A DNA stretch of 64,000 nt from Legionellales bacterium. Its GTDB lineage: Bacteria; Pseudomonadota; Gammaproteobacteria; JAHCLG01. Under the pieces are notes generated by a model. The model did no database searches. It was not told the origin of the DNA and saw only the letters and a program-made list of their open reading frames with translations. Location of the stretch: the NCBI GenBank assembly GCA_026125385.1, contig JAHCLG010000010.1, positions 20,092 to 84,091 of the forward strand, written 5' to 3'. Positions 43,853 through 54,216 of the stretch are shown one piece after another. The first letter of the stretch is position 1, and each line of letters starts with the position of its first letter. The translations under genes were made by a program, and so were the position numbers.

Positions 43853-46723
43853 ATGCACTTGGAAAGCGAAGTTACGGTAGAAAATCCTATTTCGTTAAGC
43901 GAATTAAGCACTCATACCACGAGTCAAATTGCCTTAAACACCAATCAACCTGGCATCATTCGTGTGATCCGACGTAATGGAAAAATCACCCATTATGATG
44001 ATTGCAAAATCCAAGTTGCCATGACCAAAGCTTTTTTAGCCACTGAAGGTGGAACAGCGGCCGCTTCCGCCCGCGTACACGAAGTTGTCGCCACGTTAAC
44101 CGAACAGATTAGCCAAGCGTTTCACCGCCGCCTGATTGGCGGTGGCACCATTCATATAGAAGATATTCAAGACCAAGTCGAATTAACTTTAATGCGATCA
44201 GGCCATCATAAAGTGGCTAGAGCTTATGTGCTCTATCGCGAAGAACGCCGTAAACTGCGTGAAGCAAAACACGCGGATCTTGGGGAAGATGATGATGTGG
44301 GGAGCGCAGGGGGTAGCATCTTTGTGATGCTCCCCAACGGCGGCAAAATCCCACTCGATAAACAACGTCTTCGTACTATTCTTACAGAAGCCTGCGAACA
44401 GATTGATTCCGTTAACCCGGAATTATTATTGCAAGAAACTTTGCAAACCTTATTTGATGGTGTGCCACATCACGAAGTTAGTAAAGCGTTAGTGTTAGCC
44501 GCGCGTACCCATATCGAGCTTGAACCCAATTACACTTATGTCAGTGCGCGTTTATTATTAAATTTATTGCGCAGTGAAGCCTTACAATTTTTAGGGCTAG
44601 GCAACGAAGCTACATTTCATGAAATGAAAAATAGTTATGCCCATTATTTTTTAACGTATTTACAAAAAGGGATCGAATTAGAATTAATCGATCCGAAATT
44701 ACAAACGCTCTTTGATTTAGAACAAATTTCACAAGCCCTCCTCCCAGAGCGGGATTTACAATTTACTTATTTAGGATTGCAAACACTCTACGATCGGTAT
44801 TTTATTCACAGCCACGATCAGCGCTTTGAATTACCACAAGCATTTTTTATGCGGGTGGCGATGGGACTTGCCATTAACGAAGAACATAAAACCAAACGTG
44901 CTATTGAATTTTATCAATTACTTTCTTCATTCGATTTTATGAGTTCTACGCCAGCATTATTTAATTCAGGAACATTGCGTCCACAATTATCCAGTTGTTT
45001 TTTAACCACCATACCGGATGATTTAGACGGAATTTATTCTGCGATTAAAGATAATGCTTTATTATCGAAATTCGCAGGTGGTTTAGGTAACGATTGGACT
45101 CCTGTGCGTGCGATGGGGGCAAAAATAAAAGGCACGAATGGAAAATCCCAAGGCGTTATTCCGTTTATGAATGTGGTGAATGCCAGTGCTGTTGCGGTTA
45201 ATCAAGGTGGTAAACGCAAAGGCGCTATTTGTGGTTATTTAGAAACGTGGCACATTGATATCGAAGATTTTTTAGAGTTACGTAAAAATACTGGTGACGA
45301 CCGTCGTCGCACGCATGATATGAATACGGCCAATTGGATCCCCGATTTATTCATGAAGCGCGTTTATAACAATCAAGATTGGACTTTATTCTCACCCGAT
45401 GAAACTCCCGATTTACACGATACCTTTGGCCTAGCATTTGAAAAATTGTATCAGCAGTATGAAGAAAAAGCCGCGCGTGGTGAAATTAAAAATGTCAGAA
45501 AAATAAAAGCGGTTAATTTGTGGCGAAAAATGTTATCGATGTTATTTGAAACAGGTCATCCCTGGCTAACCTTTAAAGATCCTTGTAATATTCGCTCACC
45601 GCAACAACATGTCGGCGTTGTTCATAGCTCTAATCTTTGCACTGAAATTACTTTAAACACTTCCAGTGAGGAAATCGCGGTGTGCAATTTAGGCAGTTTA
45701 AATTTAGCCAATCATTTAGATGAAGACGGTTTGAACTTAGCCAAATTAGAAAAAACCATTACTACCGCCGTGCGCATGTTAGATAATGTGATTGATATTA
45801 ATTATTATACGGTAGCACAAGCACGTCGTTCGAATTTAAAACATCGCCCGATTGGTTTAGGCATCATGGGCTTTCAAGATGCGCTGTATCAACAAAAAAT
45901 CTCTTATGCTAGTGACGCGGCTGTTGAATTTGCCGATTATTCAATGGAAGCCATTAGTTATTACGCCATCAAAGCTTCTAGCGATTTAGCGCGTGAACGC
46001 GGCACCTATGCCAGTTTTGAAAATTCACTATGGTCGCAAGGTATTTTACCCCTTGATTCCATTAAATTATTGCAACAAACTCGCGGGGATTATTTAGATC
46101 AAGATACCACTTCAACATTTGATTGGGCAAGTTTACGCATGCAAGTTCGCACAGTCGGCATGCGCAATTCTAATGTGATGGCAATTGCCCCCACCGCAAC
46201 GATTTCGAATATTTGCGGGGTCACGCAATCGATTGAACCGACTTATCAAAATTTATTTGTAAAATCGAACTTGTCCGGCGAATTTACTGTCATTAATCCT
46301 TACTTAGTCAATGATTTAAAAGCGTTGAATTTATGGGATGCAGTAATGGTAAATGATTTAAAATATTTTGATGGCAGTGTTGAGAAAATTGATCGCATTC
46401 CTTTAGAATTAAAAACTTTGTATGCGACTGCGTTTGAAATTGATCCTACCTGGTTAGTCGAAGCGGCATCGCGCCGACAAAAATGGATCGACCAAGCACA
46501 ATCATTAAATTTATATATGGCGGAACCTTCCGGCAAAAAACTCGATGCGTTATATCGCTTAGCCTGGATCCGCGGCTTAAAAACCACGTATTATTTGCGT
46601 TCTCTGGGTGCTACAAATGCAGAAAAATCTACTATACAAGATAATACGTTAAATGCCGTAGCCAATACCATAACCGTTAAAGCCTGCTCGATTACCGATC
46701 CGGACTGTGAAGCCTGTCAATAA
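43853..46723 (+). CDS. nrdA: Class Ia ribonucleotide reductase, large subunit, two ATP-cones
   Basis: A 956-residue catalytic subunit. Residues 30-135 and 150-250 are two successive ATP-cones (VIRRNGKITHYDDCKIQVAM and VMLPNGGKIPLDKQRLRTIL), as in Pseudomonas NrdA and unlike the single cone of E. coli. The barrel follows: STPALFNSGTLRPQLSSCFL with active-site Cys, NLCTEI with the radical Cys, and NSNVMAIAPTATISNICGV. The C-terminal redox pair is in CSITDPDCEACQ. It reduces ribonucleoside diphosphates with NrdB, 14 bases downstream. GGAGC precedes the ATG. Confidence 0.97.
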   Translation: MHLESEVTVENPISLSELSTHTTSQIALNTNQPGIIRVIRRNGKITHYDDCKIQVAMTKAFLATEGGTAAASARVHEVVATLTEQISQAFHRRLIGGGTIHIEDIQDQVELTLMRSGHHKVARAYVLYREERRKLREAKHADLGEDDDVGSAGGSIFVMLPNGGKIPLDKQRLRTILTEACEQIDSVNPELLLQETLQTLFDGVPHHEVSKALVLAARTHIELEPNYTYVSARLLLNLLRSEALQFLGLGNEATFHEMKNSYAHYFLTYLQKGIELELIDPKLQTLFDLEQISQALLPERDLQFTYLGLQTLYDRYFIHSHDQRFELPQAFFMRVAMGLAINEEHKTKRAIEFYQLLSSFDFMSSTPALFNSGTLRPQLSSCFLTTIPDDLDGIYSAIKDNALLSKFAGGLGNDWTPVRAMGAKIKGTNGKSQGVIPFMNVVNASAVAVNQGGKRKGAICGYLETWHIDIEDFLELRKNTGDDRRRTHDMNTANWIPDLFMKRVYNNQDWTLFSPDETPDLHDTFGLAFEKLYQQYEEKAARGEIKNVRKIKAVNLWRKMLSMLFETGHPWLTFKDPCNIRSPQQHVGVVHSSNLCTEITLNTSSEEIAVCNLGSLNLANHLDEDGLNLAKLEKTITTAVRMLDNVIDINYYTVAQARRSNLKHRPIGLGIMGFQDALYQQKISYASDAAVEFADYSMEAISYYAIKASSDLARERGTYASFENSLWSQGILPLDSIKLLQQTRGDYLDQDTTSTFDWASLRMQVRTVGMRNSNVMAIAPTATISNICGVTQSIEPTYQNLFVKSNLSGEFTVINPYLVNDLKALNLWDAVMVNDLKYFDGSVEKIDRIPLELKTLYATAFEIDPTWLVEAASRRQKWIDQAQSLNLYMAEPSGKKLDALYRLAWIRGLKTTYYLRSLGATNAEKSTIQDNTLNAVANTITVKACSITDPDCEACQ

Positions 46724-46737
46724 AAAGGAGTGACTAG

Positions 46738-47895
46738 ATGAGTGTTTTAGAAATAGCCGAAGCCAAAACGACCAATATTAAAAACGCCAATATTGTTGTT
46801 AAAGAAGAAGAAGACGATGGCAGCAGTGGCAGTGGTAGCACCGGATTAGAAAATTTAAAAATAGGTGCAGCCCGCATTATTGTCGATGATAAACGCATTA
46901 TTAATTGTCGTGCCGATTTAAATCAATTAGTACCCTTTAAATATCATTGGGCATGGGAAAAATATTTAGCGGCCTGTGCTAATCATTGGATGCCACAAGA
47001 AATTAATATGGCTGCCGATATTGCGCTGTGGAAAGATCCTAATGGTTTAACCGAAGATGAGCGCATGATTATTAAACGCAGCCTAGGATTTTTTTCTACT
47101 GCCGATTCTTTGGTAGCCAATAATTTAGTCTTAGCCGTTTATCGCCATATCACGAACCCTGAATGCCGCCAATATTTATTACGGCAAGCGTTTGAAGAAG
47201 CACTTCACACGCATGCTTATCAATATGTGATTGAAAGTTTAGGCTTAGATGAAGCAGAAGTCTTTAACATGTATCGAGAAATTCCGGCGGTTGCTAAAAA
47301 AGCACAATGGGCAATTCCCTACACACGTACTTTGGGCAATCCTGCGTTTAGAACCGGTACGACAGAAAGTGATCAACGTTTATTACGCGATTTAATTGCA
47401 TTTTATGTGATATTTGAGGGCATATTTTTCTATGTGGGATTCACCCAAATTTTATCCATGGGACGTCGCAATAAAATGACCGGAACTGCGGAACAATTTC
47501 AGTATATTTTACGCGATGAATCCATGCACATGAATTTTGGCATTGATGTTATTAACCAAATTAAAATTGAAAATCCGCATTTATGGTCAATTAAATTTCA
47601 GCATGAAATTATTACCATGATAAAAGAAGCCGTGGAATTAGAATATCAATATGCTGTTGATACGATGCCACGTGGAATTTTAGGATTAAATGCCAATATG
47701 TTCAAAGAATATTTGCAATTTATTGCTAATCGACGTTTCAATCAATTAGGACTTGCTTCCCAATATGCGGGCGTTACCAATCCATTTCCCTGGATGAGTG
47801 AAATGCTCGATTTAAAAAAGGAGAAAAACTTTTTTGAAACCCGCGTCACTGAATATCAAACGGGTGGCACGTTATCTTGGGATGATGAAAATTAA
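46738..47895 (+). CDS. nrdB: Class Ia ribonucleotide reductase, small subunit
   Basis: A 385-residue diiron protein carrying the tyrosyl radical. Iron ligands and surrounding motifs are seen in [34 protein letters not shown] and [10 protein letters not shown]. The C-terminal residues ([11 protein letters not shown]) match the peptide that docks in NrdA. The first 45 residues are extended and acidic ([15 protein letters not shown]), longer than usual. The gene closes the nrdAB operon. Confidence 0.97.
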   Translation: MSVLEIAEAKTTNIKNANIVVKEEEDDGSSGSGSTGLENLKIGAARIIVDDKRIINCRADLNQLVPFKYHWAWEKYLAACANHWMPQEINMAADIALWKDPNGLTEDERMIIKRSLGFFSTADSLVANNLVLAVYRHITNPECRQYLLRQAFEEALHTHAYQYVIESLGLDEAEVFNMYREIPAVAKKAQWAIPYTRTLGNPAFRTGTTESDQRLLRDLIAFYVIFEGIFFYVGFTQILSMGRRNKMTGTAEQFQYILRDESMHMNFGIDVINQIKIENPHLWSIKFQHEIITMIKEAVELEYQYAVDTMPRGILGLNANMFKEYLQFIANRRFNQLGLASQYAGVTNPFPWMSEMLDLKKEKNFFETRVTEYQTGGTLSWDDEN

Positions 47896-47907
47896 TTTTA
47901 CTCATGT

Positions 47908-47933
47908 TAGGGCTTAGTTTTTGCTAAGCCCTA
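47908..47933 (+). terminator. Hairpin after nrdB
   Basis: Perfect 10-bp stem TAGGGCTTAG / CTAAGCCCTA with a 6-base loop, 12 bases after the nrdB stop. The downstream T-richness is weak (ATTATTTATTTTT from 47941), so termination efficiency is uncertain. Confidence 0.65.
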
Positions 47934-47976
47934 GTAAATCATTATTTATTTTTCACTTAAATAAAAATGGACATTT

Positions 47977-48360
47977 TTATTTATCTAATGGACACACCCG
48001 AATCACGTGACCATCCGGATCTTTTACTAAAAAGGTGCGGCCAAACACTTCAGTATACGGTTTTTGCACAATATTAATCTCTGGATTTTTTTGCCATTCC
48101 TGATAAAGCGCATCGACTTCGTCATTCGACGATAACATAATACCGATTTCTGCAAATCGCGGTATGGTGCTATCGGGTGTATCGCCGCCACTCCAAAGAG
48201 CAAACAATGCATCGCCACCGGCTGCAAATGCTACATAACGTGGACTTGAAAATACGGGATCTGTGTTAAAAAGCTTGCGATAAAATGCAGTTGAACGAGG
48301 AATATCGGTGACATAAATTAACTGCAGATTAGGTTTACAGGATTTTAAAGAGGTAATCAT
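47977..48360 (-). CDS. VOC-family (glyoxalase/bleomycin-resistance-like) protein
   Basis: A 127-residue vicinal-oxygen-chelate protein with the double beta-alpha-beta-beta-beta layout. The first half begins LQLIYVTDIPRSTAFYRKLF and contains FAAGGDALFALW; the second half ends FGRTFLVKDPDGHVIRVCPL, where DPDGH-I is the family's usual closing. The substrate is unknown; members include dioxygenases, isomerases and drug-binding proteins. ATG at 48360 follows GGAGC, better than the upstream in-frame ATGs. It is divergent from a TetR regulator 76 bases away, which probably controls it. Confidence 0.88.
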   Translation of the reverse strand: MITSLKSCKPNLQLIYVTDIPRSTAFYRKLFNTDPVFSSPRYVAFAAGGDALFALWSGGDTPDSTIPRFAEIGIMLSSNDEVDALYQEWQKNPEINIVQKPYTEVFGRTFLVKDPDGHVIRVCPLDK

Positions 48361-48436
48361 TTTTAGCTCCAATTTACAAAACATATTCAATATACTAAAC
48401 TATATCTAATTTGTCAATCAAACAGAGTTAACTATA

Positions 48437-49075
48437 TTGAATACCCGCAAACCGTCAACAAGAACTTATAATGCCAGCGCGCGTCAAGCAAAAGCCCGCT
48501 TATCGCGAACTGCTATTTTAGCGACAGCACAATCACTGTTTACTAAACAAGGTTTTGAAAATACCAATATTCATCACATTGCTGAAGTCGCAGGAGTTTC
48601 TGAGCAAACGATATATGCGTTATTTAAATCAAAACTCGGGATTTTACGTGCGGTGATGGACGAATGTTTTTCTGATGTCGATCATGCAGAATTAGTAAAT
48701 AAAGCCGAACAAACAACTTGTCCGCAACAAGGCTTAGCATTAGCCGCTAAACTGGCTCGCAATATTTACGATGCAGAACGCCAACAACTTTATTTACTGC
48801 AAGGAGCTAGCGCCCTATCGCCTGAGCTAAAACAATTAGAACAAGAGCGCGAACAACGGCGACATCATCGCCTTTCCCACACGATTAAAACCCTGTTTGC
48901 AAAAAAATATATCGATGAAAAATTAAGTCTAAGAAAAGCCCACGATATTTTTTGGGCTTTTACTGGCCGAGATTTATATCGTCTTTTAGTGATTGAACAA
49001 GGTTGGTCATCCAATTATTACGAGCAATGGCTTGCAGAAACTTTATCACGAGTTTTATTAAAAAATAATTTATAA
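48437..49075 (+). CDS. TetR-family transcriptional regulator
   Basis: A 212-residue regulator. The N-terminal helix-turn-helix is clear at residues 25-70: LATAQSLFTKQGFENTNIHHIAEVAGVSEQTIYALFKSKLGIL. The C-terminal ligand-binding domain is helical without recognised subfamily marks. The start is a TTG; no in-frame ATG lies near. The 76-base gap to the VOC gene is AT-rich and must hold both promoters and the operator; the short inverted piece ATATA-CTAAAC-TATAT (48391-48404 region) is a weak candidate. It converges with the AraC-family gene with a six-base overlap. Confidence 0.9.
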   Translation: MNTRKPSTRTYNASARQAKARLSRTAILATAQSLFTKQGFENTNIHHIAEVAGVSEQTIYALFKSKLGILRAVMDECFSDVDHAELVNKAEQTTCPQQGLALAAKLARNIYDAERQQLYLLQGASALSPELKQLEQEREQRRHHRLSHTIKTLFAKKYIDEKLSLRKAHDIFWAFTGRDLYRLLVIEQGWSSNYYEQWLAETLSRVLLKNNL

Positions 49076-49894
49076 ACTCAAAGGGACATGGATCAGTATT
49101 GTTTCCTCGTGTAAGGCATTTGGAAAATCCGTAAATGCCGTAAAGGCTGGTTGTTGAGAATTAATGTTCACTGCAGATGATTCTGCCCATTTTCCATAAA
49201 TATAATGATAGGCCAAACCTAAATTGTTAATTTTTCCTTGATAATAAAAGCGTGCGTAGTATCCTTTTGCTATCGTCATATGATCGAGCTCAAGATTACG
49301 TTTTAATAAAGTAACTCCTGCTGTAAATCGAACTTCATCTGGCGCCACTGCACCATCATGAGGATTATCATGTCCAATGCCAACATACATCCCAGAAAAA
49401 TCATCGTTGATTTCTTCGGTTAACAATTTATTTTTTAAATTATTCCAAGCACGAGGAGCAGACTCAAAATAGATACCTCTCTCGGTTACACCTTGCAAAC
49501 TTAAATCACTGAGGTAAACGATGTCAGGATCATTGAGAATAATAGCATCCAGTTCATTTATTATATTTAATTTTTGACGCGCATGACGTGGTGAATAACC
49601 AAAAATTTCTTTAAAACTTCTAGAAAATGCTGCCTGATCTTCAAAGCCTGCATTTAAAGCAATCTCCAAAATTGAATCTTGGCGTTGCTGTAATGAAAGA
49701 AAAGCAAATTCCATTCGTAAACGACGAATAAAATAACCAGGAGATTGATCAATTAACTCATTAAATAAGCGCTTTAAAGAGGATAATGAGACACCCACAG
49801 ATTTAGCAATATCCTCTAATTGCATGGGTTGATTAATATTATCGTAGATGAAACGGATAGCTTTAATAAATGTCGTATTATTGATATAGCTCAT
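49070..49894 (-). CDS. AraC-family regulator with GyrI-like effector domain
   Basis: A 274-residue regulator with an N-terminal AraC DNA-binding domain (residues 5-110: INQPMQLEDIAKSVGVSLSSLKRLFNELIDQSPGYFIRRLR, then the second helix-turn-helix with AGFEDQAAFSRSFKEIFGYSPRHAR). A C-terminal GyrI-like/SOUL-type small-molecule domain follows (residues 120-274). The layout is that of Rob/SbmC-fused regulators that sense drugs or lipophilic compounds. ATG at 49894 follows GGAG. Confidence 0.92.
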   Translation of the reverse strand: MSYINNTTFIKAIRFIYDNINQPMQLEDIAKSVGVSLSSLKRLFNELIDQSPGYFIRRLRMEFAFLSLQQRQDSILEIALNAGFEDQAAFSRSFKEIFGYSPRHARQKLNIINELDAIILNDPDIVYLSDLSLQGVTERGIYFESAPRAWNNLKNKLLTEEINDDFSGMYVGIGHDNPHDGAVAPDEVRFTAGVTLLKRNLELDHMTIAKGYYARFYYQGKINNLGLAYHYIYGKWAESSAVNINSQQPAFTAFTDFPNALHEETILIHVPLSL

Positions 49895-49976
49895 CAGCAT
49901 CTCCAAACCAGATCATTGAATGAGCGATAGTATAATTTAAATAGTATTGTTAATTTATGCAAAAAAGCTCAACTTT

Positions 49977-51035
<1,059 letters not shown>

Positions 51036-51058
51036 TTAATAATTGTGTGGGAAATAAA

Positions 51059-51083
51059 AAAAGCCCTGGAATCCAGGGCTTTT
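51059..51083 (-). terminator. Intrinsic terminator after rpmA
   Basis: An 11-bp perfect stem AAAAGCCCTGG / CCAGGGCTTTT with a three-base loop. On the minus strand it is followed by a run of T. It lies 5 bases beyond the rpmA stop. Confidence 0.85.
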
Positions 51084-51088
51084 GGCGA

Positions 51089-51364
51089 TTAGGCTTCGCT
51101 TGAATGGGTTAGCGCATCAACACAAACAAATTTACGTTGTTCTTTGCCTTTCACTTCAAATCGGACAACACCAGCCACTTTGGCAAATAGGGTGTGATCA
51201 CGTCCCATCCCAACATTTTCACCAGGATAAAAACGTGTGCCTCGTTGACGAACAATAATATTGCCGCCAATCACCGCTTGGCCACCGTAGCGTTTTACAC
51301 CTAAGCGTTTTGATTCTGAATCGCGACCGTTACGAGTACTACCACCAGCTTTTTTATGTGCCAT
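51089..51364 (-). CDS. rpmA: Ribosomal protein L27
   Basis: A 91-residue large-subunit protein: [23 protein letters not shown] at the N-terminus near the peptidyl-transfer centre, then [23 protein letters not shown] and GVVRFE. Complete and standard in length. Downstream of rplU by 14 bases. Confidence 0.98.
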   Translation of the reverse strand: MAHKKAGGSTRNGRDSESKRLGVKRYGGQAVIGGNIIVRQRGTRFYPGENVGMGRDHTLFAKVAGVVRFEVKGKEQRKFVCVDALTHSSEA

Positions 51365-51378
51365 TGCTTTAAATCCTC

Positions 51379-51693
51379 TTATACTTTTTCAATATCAACA
51401 ATTTCAACTTTGGTAAAATGTTGACGATGCCCTCTGTGTTTCATCATGTGTTTACGACGACTGAAACGAATAATGCTAATTTTACGATCGCGGGCATGCG
51501 CAATAATTTTAGCTTTCACTTTACCACCGGCAACATAAGGGCTACCGATATTTTGGCTCTCACCTTCTGTTACCATTAGGACTTTATCAAATACCACTTC
51601 GCTGCCAGCTTCAGCATTTAATAATTCTAGTTTAATTACATTACCTTTGGTGACACGATATTGTTTGCCACCACTTTCAAAAACCGCATACAT
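51379..51693 (-). CDS. rplU: Ribosomal protein L21
   Basis: A 104-residue protein beginning [14 protein letters not shown] and containing [12 protein letters not shown] and [15 protein letters not shown], the L21 hallmarks. The frame is open upstream to 51783, but 30 extra residues would not match the family and would run into the promoter region shared with ispB. Start therefore at 51693. Confidence 0.97.
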   Translation of the reverse strand: MYAVFESGGKQYRVTKGNVIKLELLNAEAGSEVVFDKVLMVTEGESQNIGSPYVAGGKVKAKIIAHARDRKISIIRFSRRKHMMKHRGHRQHFTKVEIVDIEKV

Positions 51694-51861
51694 AGCTCGA
51701 CTCCGCTGACGATTACTTATACATTCTGACACGCATAGCGCATTCAGTTCTAAGGGGGCGTATTGTACGAGAAATTTAACCACACTGCAAGAAGCTTGAC
51801 AGTCACCGCAATCATCCCTAGCATCACGCGTTAATCTCTTTCTATTTGAGTAACCTAACCT

Positions 51862-52824
51862 ATGGATTTGGCGGCAATTCGCGCGACCATTGCGGATGAT
51901 TTACAACATGTTGATAACGTCATTTTAGAAGCGCTGTCTTCTAAAGTCGAATTGATTGGCCAAATTGGTCATCATATTGTCGATAGCGGTGGTAAACGCT
52001 TGCGCCCGATGTTAGTTTTATTAGCGGCTAGGGCGTTAGATTATGCAGGTTCAAAACATATTCAATTAGCGGCCATCATTGAATTTATTCATACGGCAAC
52101 GTTATTGCATGATGATGTGGTGGATAATTCCTTAAAACGCCGCAGCCAAAACACTGCTAATGCGATCTGGGGTAATTCGGCCAGTGTATTAGTGGGCGAT
52201 TTTGTCTATTCCCGATCGTTTCAAATGATGGTGGAAATTGAACGCCTAGATATCATGAAAATTCTTGCCGATGCCACCAATCGCATTGCCGAAGGTGAAG
52301 TATTGCAATTACTCAATCGTCACAATCCCGCGACCACCGAAGACGCGTATATGGAAGTCATTAATTATAAAACGGCGACGCTCTTTCAAGCCGCCACCAA
52401 ACTGGGAGCCACTATTGCGAATCAATCTCCCGATCGCTGCCAACTCTTATGTGATGTGGGATTACACTTAGGCATTGCTTATCAATTGATTGACGATTTA
52501 TTGGATTACAGTGATCACGATATTGGTAAAAATATTGGGGACGATTTAGCTGAGGGTAAAATCACTTTACCGTTAATTCATGCCCTGCAAGTGGGAAATT
52601 CCAATCAAATTAATCACATTCAACAGGCTATTAAACAAGGCAATATTGACGATCTCACCCTAATTAAAACCATTTTACACGAAACCAAAGCACTCATTTA
52701 CACCCAACAAAAAGCACAAGAATTTTGTGGACAAGCTCTCTCTTTATTAACTCAATTACCCGATTCAATTTATCGCCGTGCTTTAATGGGAGTTGCAGAG
52801 TTTATTTTGGCACGAGGTTACTGA
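51862..52824 (+). CDS. ispB: Polyprenyl (octaprenyl) diphosphate synthase
   Basis: A 320-residue trans-prenyltransferase. The first Asp-rich motif is in HTATLLHDDVVDNSLKRR, the second in YQLIDDLLDYSDHDIGKN, and the entry motif in DSGGKRLRPML. It makes the ubiquinone side chain. Divergent from rplU, as usual. The stop codon lies inside the degenerate tRNA-Pro fragment beginning at 52820, so the last codons of this gene may have been changed when the island inserted. Confidence 0.95.
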   Translation: MDLAAIRATIADDLQHVDNVILEALSSKVELIGQIGHHIVDSGGKRLRPMLVLLAARALDYAGSKHIQLAAIIEFIHTATLLHDDVVDNSLKRRSQNTANAIWGNSASVLVGDFVYSRSFQMMVEIERLDIMKILADATNRIAEGEVLQLLNRHNPATTEDAYMEVINYKTATLFQAATKLGATIANQSPDRCQLLCDVGLHLGIAYQLIDDLLDYSDHDIGKNIGDDLAEGKITLPLIHALQVGNSNQINHIQQAIKQGNIDDLTLIKTILHETKALIYTQQKAQEFCGQALSLLTQLPDSIYRRALMGVAEFILARGY

Positions 52825-52858
52825 TCGGGGTAACAGGATTCGAACAGGTACCCCTGTT
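52820..52858 (-). repeat. Degenerate copy of the tRNA-Pro 3' end (island boundary)
   Basis: ACTGATCGGGGT-ACAGGATTCGAAC followed by ACCCCTG matches 54039-54076, the 3' end of the intact tRNA-Pro and its immediate downstream bases, with a few substitutions. It corresponds to the acceptor 3' strand, T arm and part of the variable region. It has no anticodon arm and cannot be a tRNA. Confidence 0.8.
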
Positions 52859-52873
52859 TTGTGAAAACAAAAT

Positions 52874-53443
52874 TTATATCTGCGAAAGATATTTTTTTAA
52901 AGCAAGGCTTAATTTAATTAATTTTTGTTTTTTCAATACGCGTAAATATTCATCCACACTCATCGGTGGATTTTTCAAACCCAATCGCAAGCGCTGAATT
53001 GCACTGCAAACAATATTGGGGGCAAGATCAATAAGATGTGCAATAAAATCATCAGGATGTTGTGCTTCAATACCAAACTCATTTAATCTAGAAACTGGAA
53101 AATCATTAAGATTAAAAGTCACAATCACCGCTGCTGATGAACGAATAGCCGCAGCTAAAACATGTCGATCATTTTCATCGGGTAATGTCAGTGATGGAAT
53201 TAATTTTTCATAACCTGTCACTAAACAATCGCGCGTGTGAATGTTCATTAACTCACGAATGCGTTCTAATTGTTCGCGTTTTAGATCTGGGCGTTTTATC
53301 AATAAATTCCGTATCCATTCATCATGAATTTGATTAGTCCACTTAGCTTGAAATAAATCGGTTAACGCCAAATGCATCAGTAAATCGCGTAAAGGTGCAG
53401 GATAAAGTACGCAAGCATCGTATAGTGCGATAAAGCTTGCCAC
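52874..53443 (-). CDS. PIN-domain toxin (VapC-like ribonuclease)
   Basis: A 189-residue PIN-domain protein. Acidic metal ligands are visible: Asp in ALYDACVLYPAPLRDLL near the N-terminus, then LTDLF and LPDENDRHVLAAAIRSSAAVIVTFNLNDFP with the conserved D-x-x-D/N pattern. PIN toxins cleave RNA. It follows its antitoxin without a gap (start 53443, antitoxin stop 53444), so the pair is translationally coupled. The last 30 residues are basic. It is the distal gene of the small tRNA-Pro island. Confidence 0.88.
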   Translation of the reverse strand: MASFIALYDACVLYPAPLRDLLMHLALTDLFQAKWTNQIHDEWIRNLLIKRPDLKREQLERIRELMNIHTRDCLVTGYEKLIPSLTLPDENDRHVLAAAIRSSAAVIVTFNLNDFPVSRLNEFGIEAQHPDDFIAHLIDLAPNIVCSAIQRLRLGLKNPPMSVDEYLRVLKKQKLIKLSLALKKYLSQI

Positions 53444-53908
53444 TTATTCATATCCCATATCTAAATCTTGTGCTAATTTGGTTAATTCTTCCAAGGTTTG
53501 TAAGCGTTTTTCGTCGATAGCAAGTTTATACTTCAGCACATCGTTTGCGTAAACACGGCGGCGCGTTCCTACTTTATGAAACGGAATCGCTCCCTTTTCT
53601 AATAAGCTCACAAAATGTGGGCGTGAAACATTTAATAGATCAGCAGCTTCTTGGGTGGTTAATTCTGCATGAATAGGTAATAATGTTACTGCATTGCCTT
53701 CCGCCATTTGTTCTAAGATCGCTAATAATAATTTTAGCGCGGAAAGTGGTAATACCAATTCTTTAGTTTTACCCCCTTTGACGAGTTGAAAGGCAGCCAT
53801 TTGCTTAGCAGAGTCAACATAATCTGCTAAAACGCGACCGGATATCTCTGCCTGCCGAGATTCTTTTGCAGTCGGCATATGGAGTTGAAGTTTAGCGATG
53901 TTTCCCAT
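53444..53908 (-). CDS. Excisionase-type HTH antitoxin
   Basis: A 154-residue protein. Residues 75-130 form an excisionase/MerR-like helix-turn-helix (ELTTQEAADLLNVSRPHFVSLLEKGAIPFHKVGTRRRVYANDVL). The N-terminal part is helical. Antitoxins of this type pair with PIN toxins. ATG at 53908 lies 8 bases after GGAGG; earlier in-frame starts at 53926 and 53914 are too close to or before the ribosome site. It probably represses its own promoter through the tandem 18-mers at 53960-53995. Confidence 0.85.
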   Translation of the reverse strand: MGNIAKLQLHMPTAKESRQAEISGRVLADYVDSAKQMAAFQLVKGGKTKELVLPLSALKLLLAILEQMAEGNAVTLLPIHAELTTQEAADLLNVSRPHFVSLLEKGAIPFHKVGTRRRVYANDVLKYKLAIDEKRLQTLEELTKLAQDLDMGYE

Positions 53909-53959
53909 GACCATTACCTCCAGCAAAGACAGTTTGCTATAAGAACAAGTATAGCAGAT

Positions 53960-53995
53960 ATTCGAAACAAACGAAATATTCGAAATAGACGAAAC
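53960..53995. promoter_or_regulatory. Tandem 18-bp direct repeats upstream of the antitoxin gene
   Basis: ATTCGAAACAAACGAAAT and ATTCGAAATAGACGAAAC follow each other without gap and differ at four positions. They contain TTCGAA, a palindrome, and lie 52 bases before the antitoxin start, so they are the probable autoregulatory operator. Confidence 0.65.
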
Positions 53996-54043
53996 CCAAT
54001 GAAAATTTGACTCTGTTAAATGAGCTGGATTAATTTTTACTGA

Positions 54044-54117
54044 TCGGGGTGACAGGATTCGAACCTGCGACCCCTGCTTCCCGAAAGCAGTGCTCTACCA
54101 GACTGAGCTACACCCCG
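54044..54117 (-). tRNA. tRNA-Pro (anticodon CGG)
   Basis: Complete cloverleaf on the minus strand: acceptor CGGGGTG / CACCCCG, D arm with AGCTCAGTCTGGTAGAGC, anticodon stem CTGCT / AGCAG around loop TTCGGGA, T arm with GGTTCGAATCC, discriminator A. CCA is not encoded. The 3' end faces the toxin-antitoxin island. Confidence 0.95.
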
Positions 54118-54216
54118 AATGTGTGATGAGTTTATCAAGGGTTGAAATCTCTTTGCAACTGATTAAAAAGCCTGTTCATTTTGATTAGCAATTGCTAGTT
54201 TTCTCTGCACTACTAT

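Noticed and set aside
52820..52858. Second tRNA-Pro gene
   Set aside because: Similarity covers only the acceptor 3' strand and T arm; no anticodon arm or 5' half follows.
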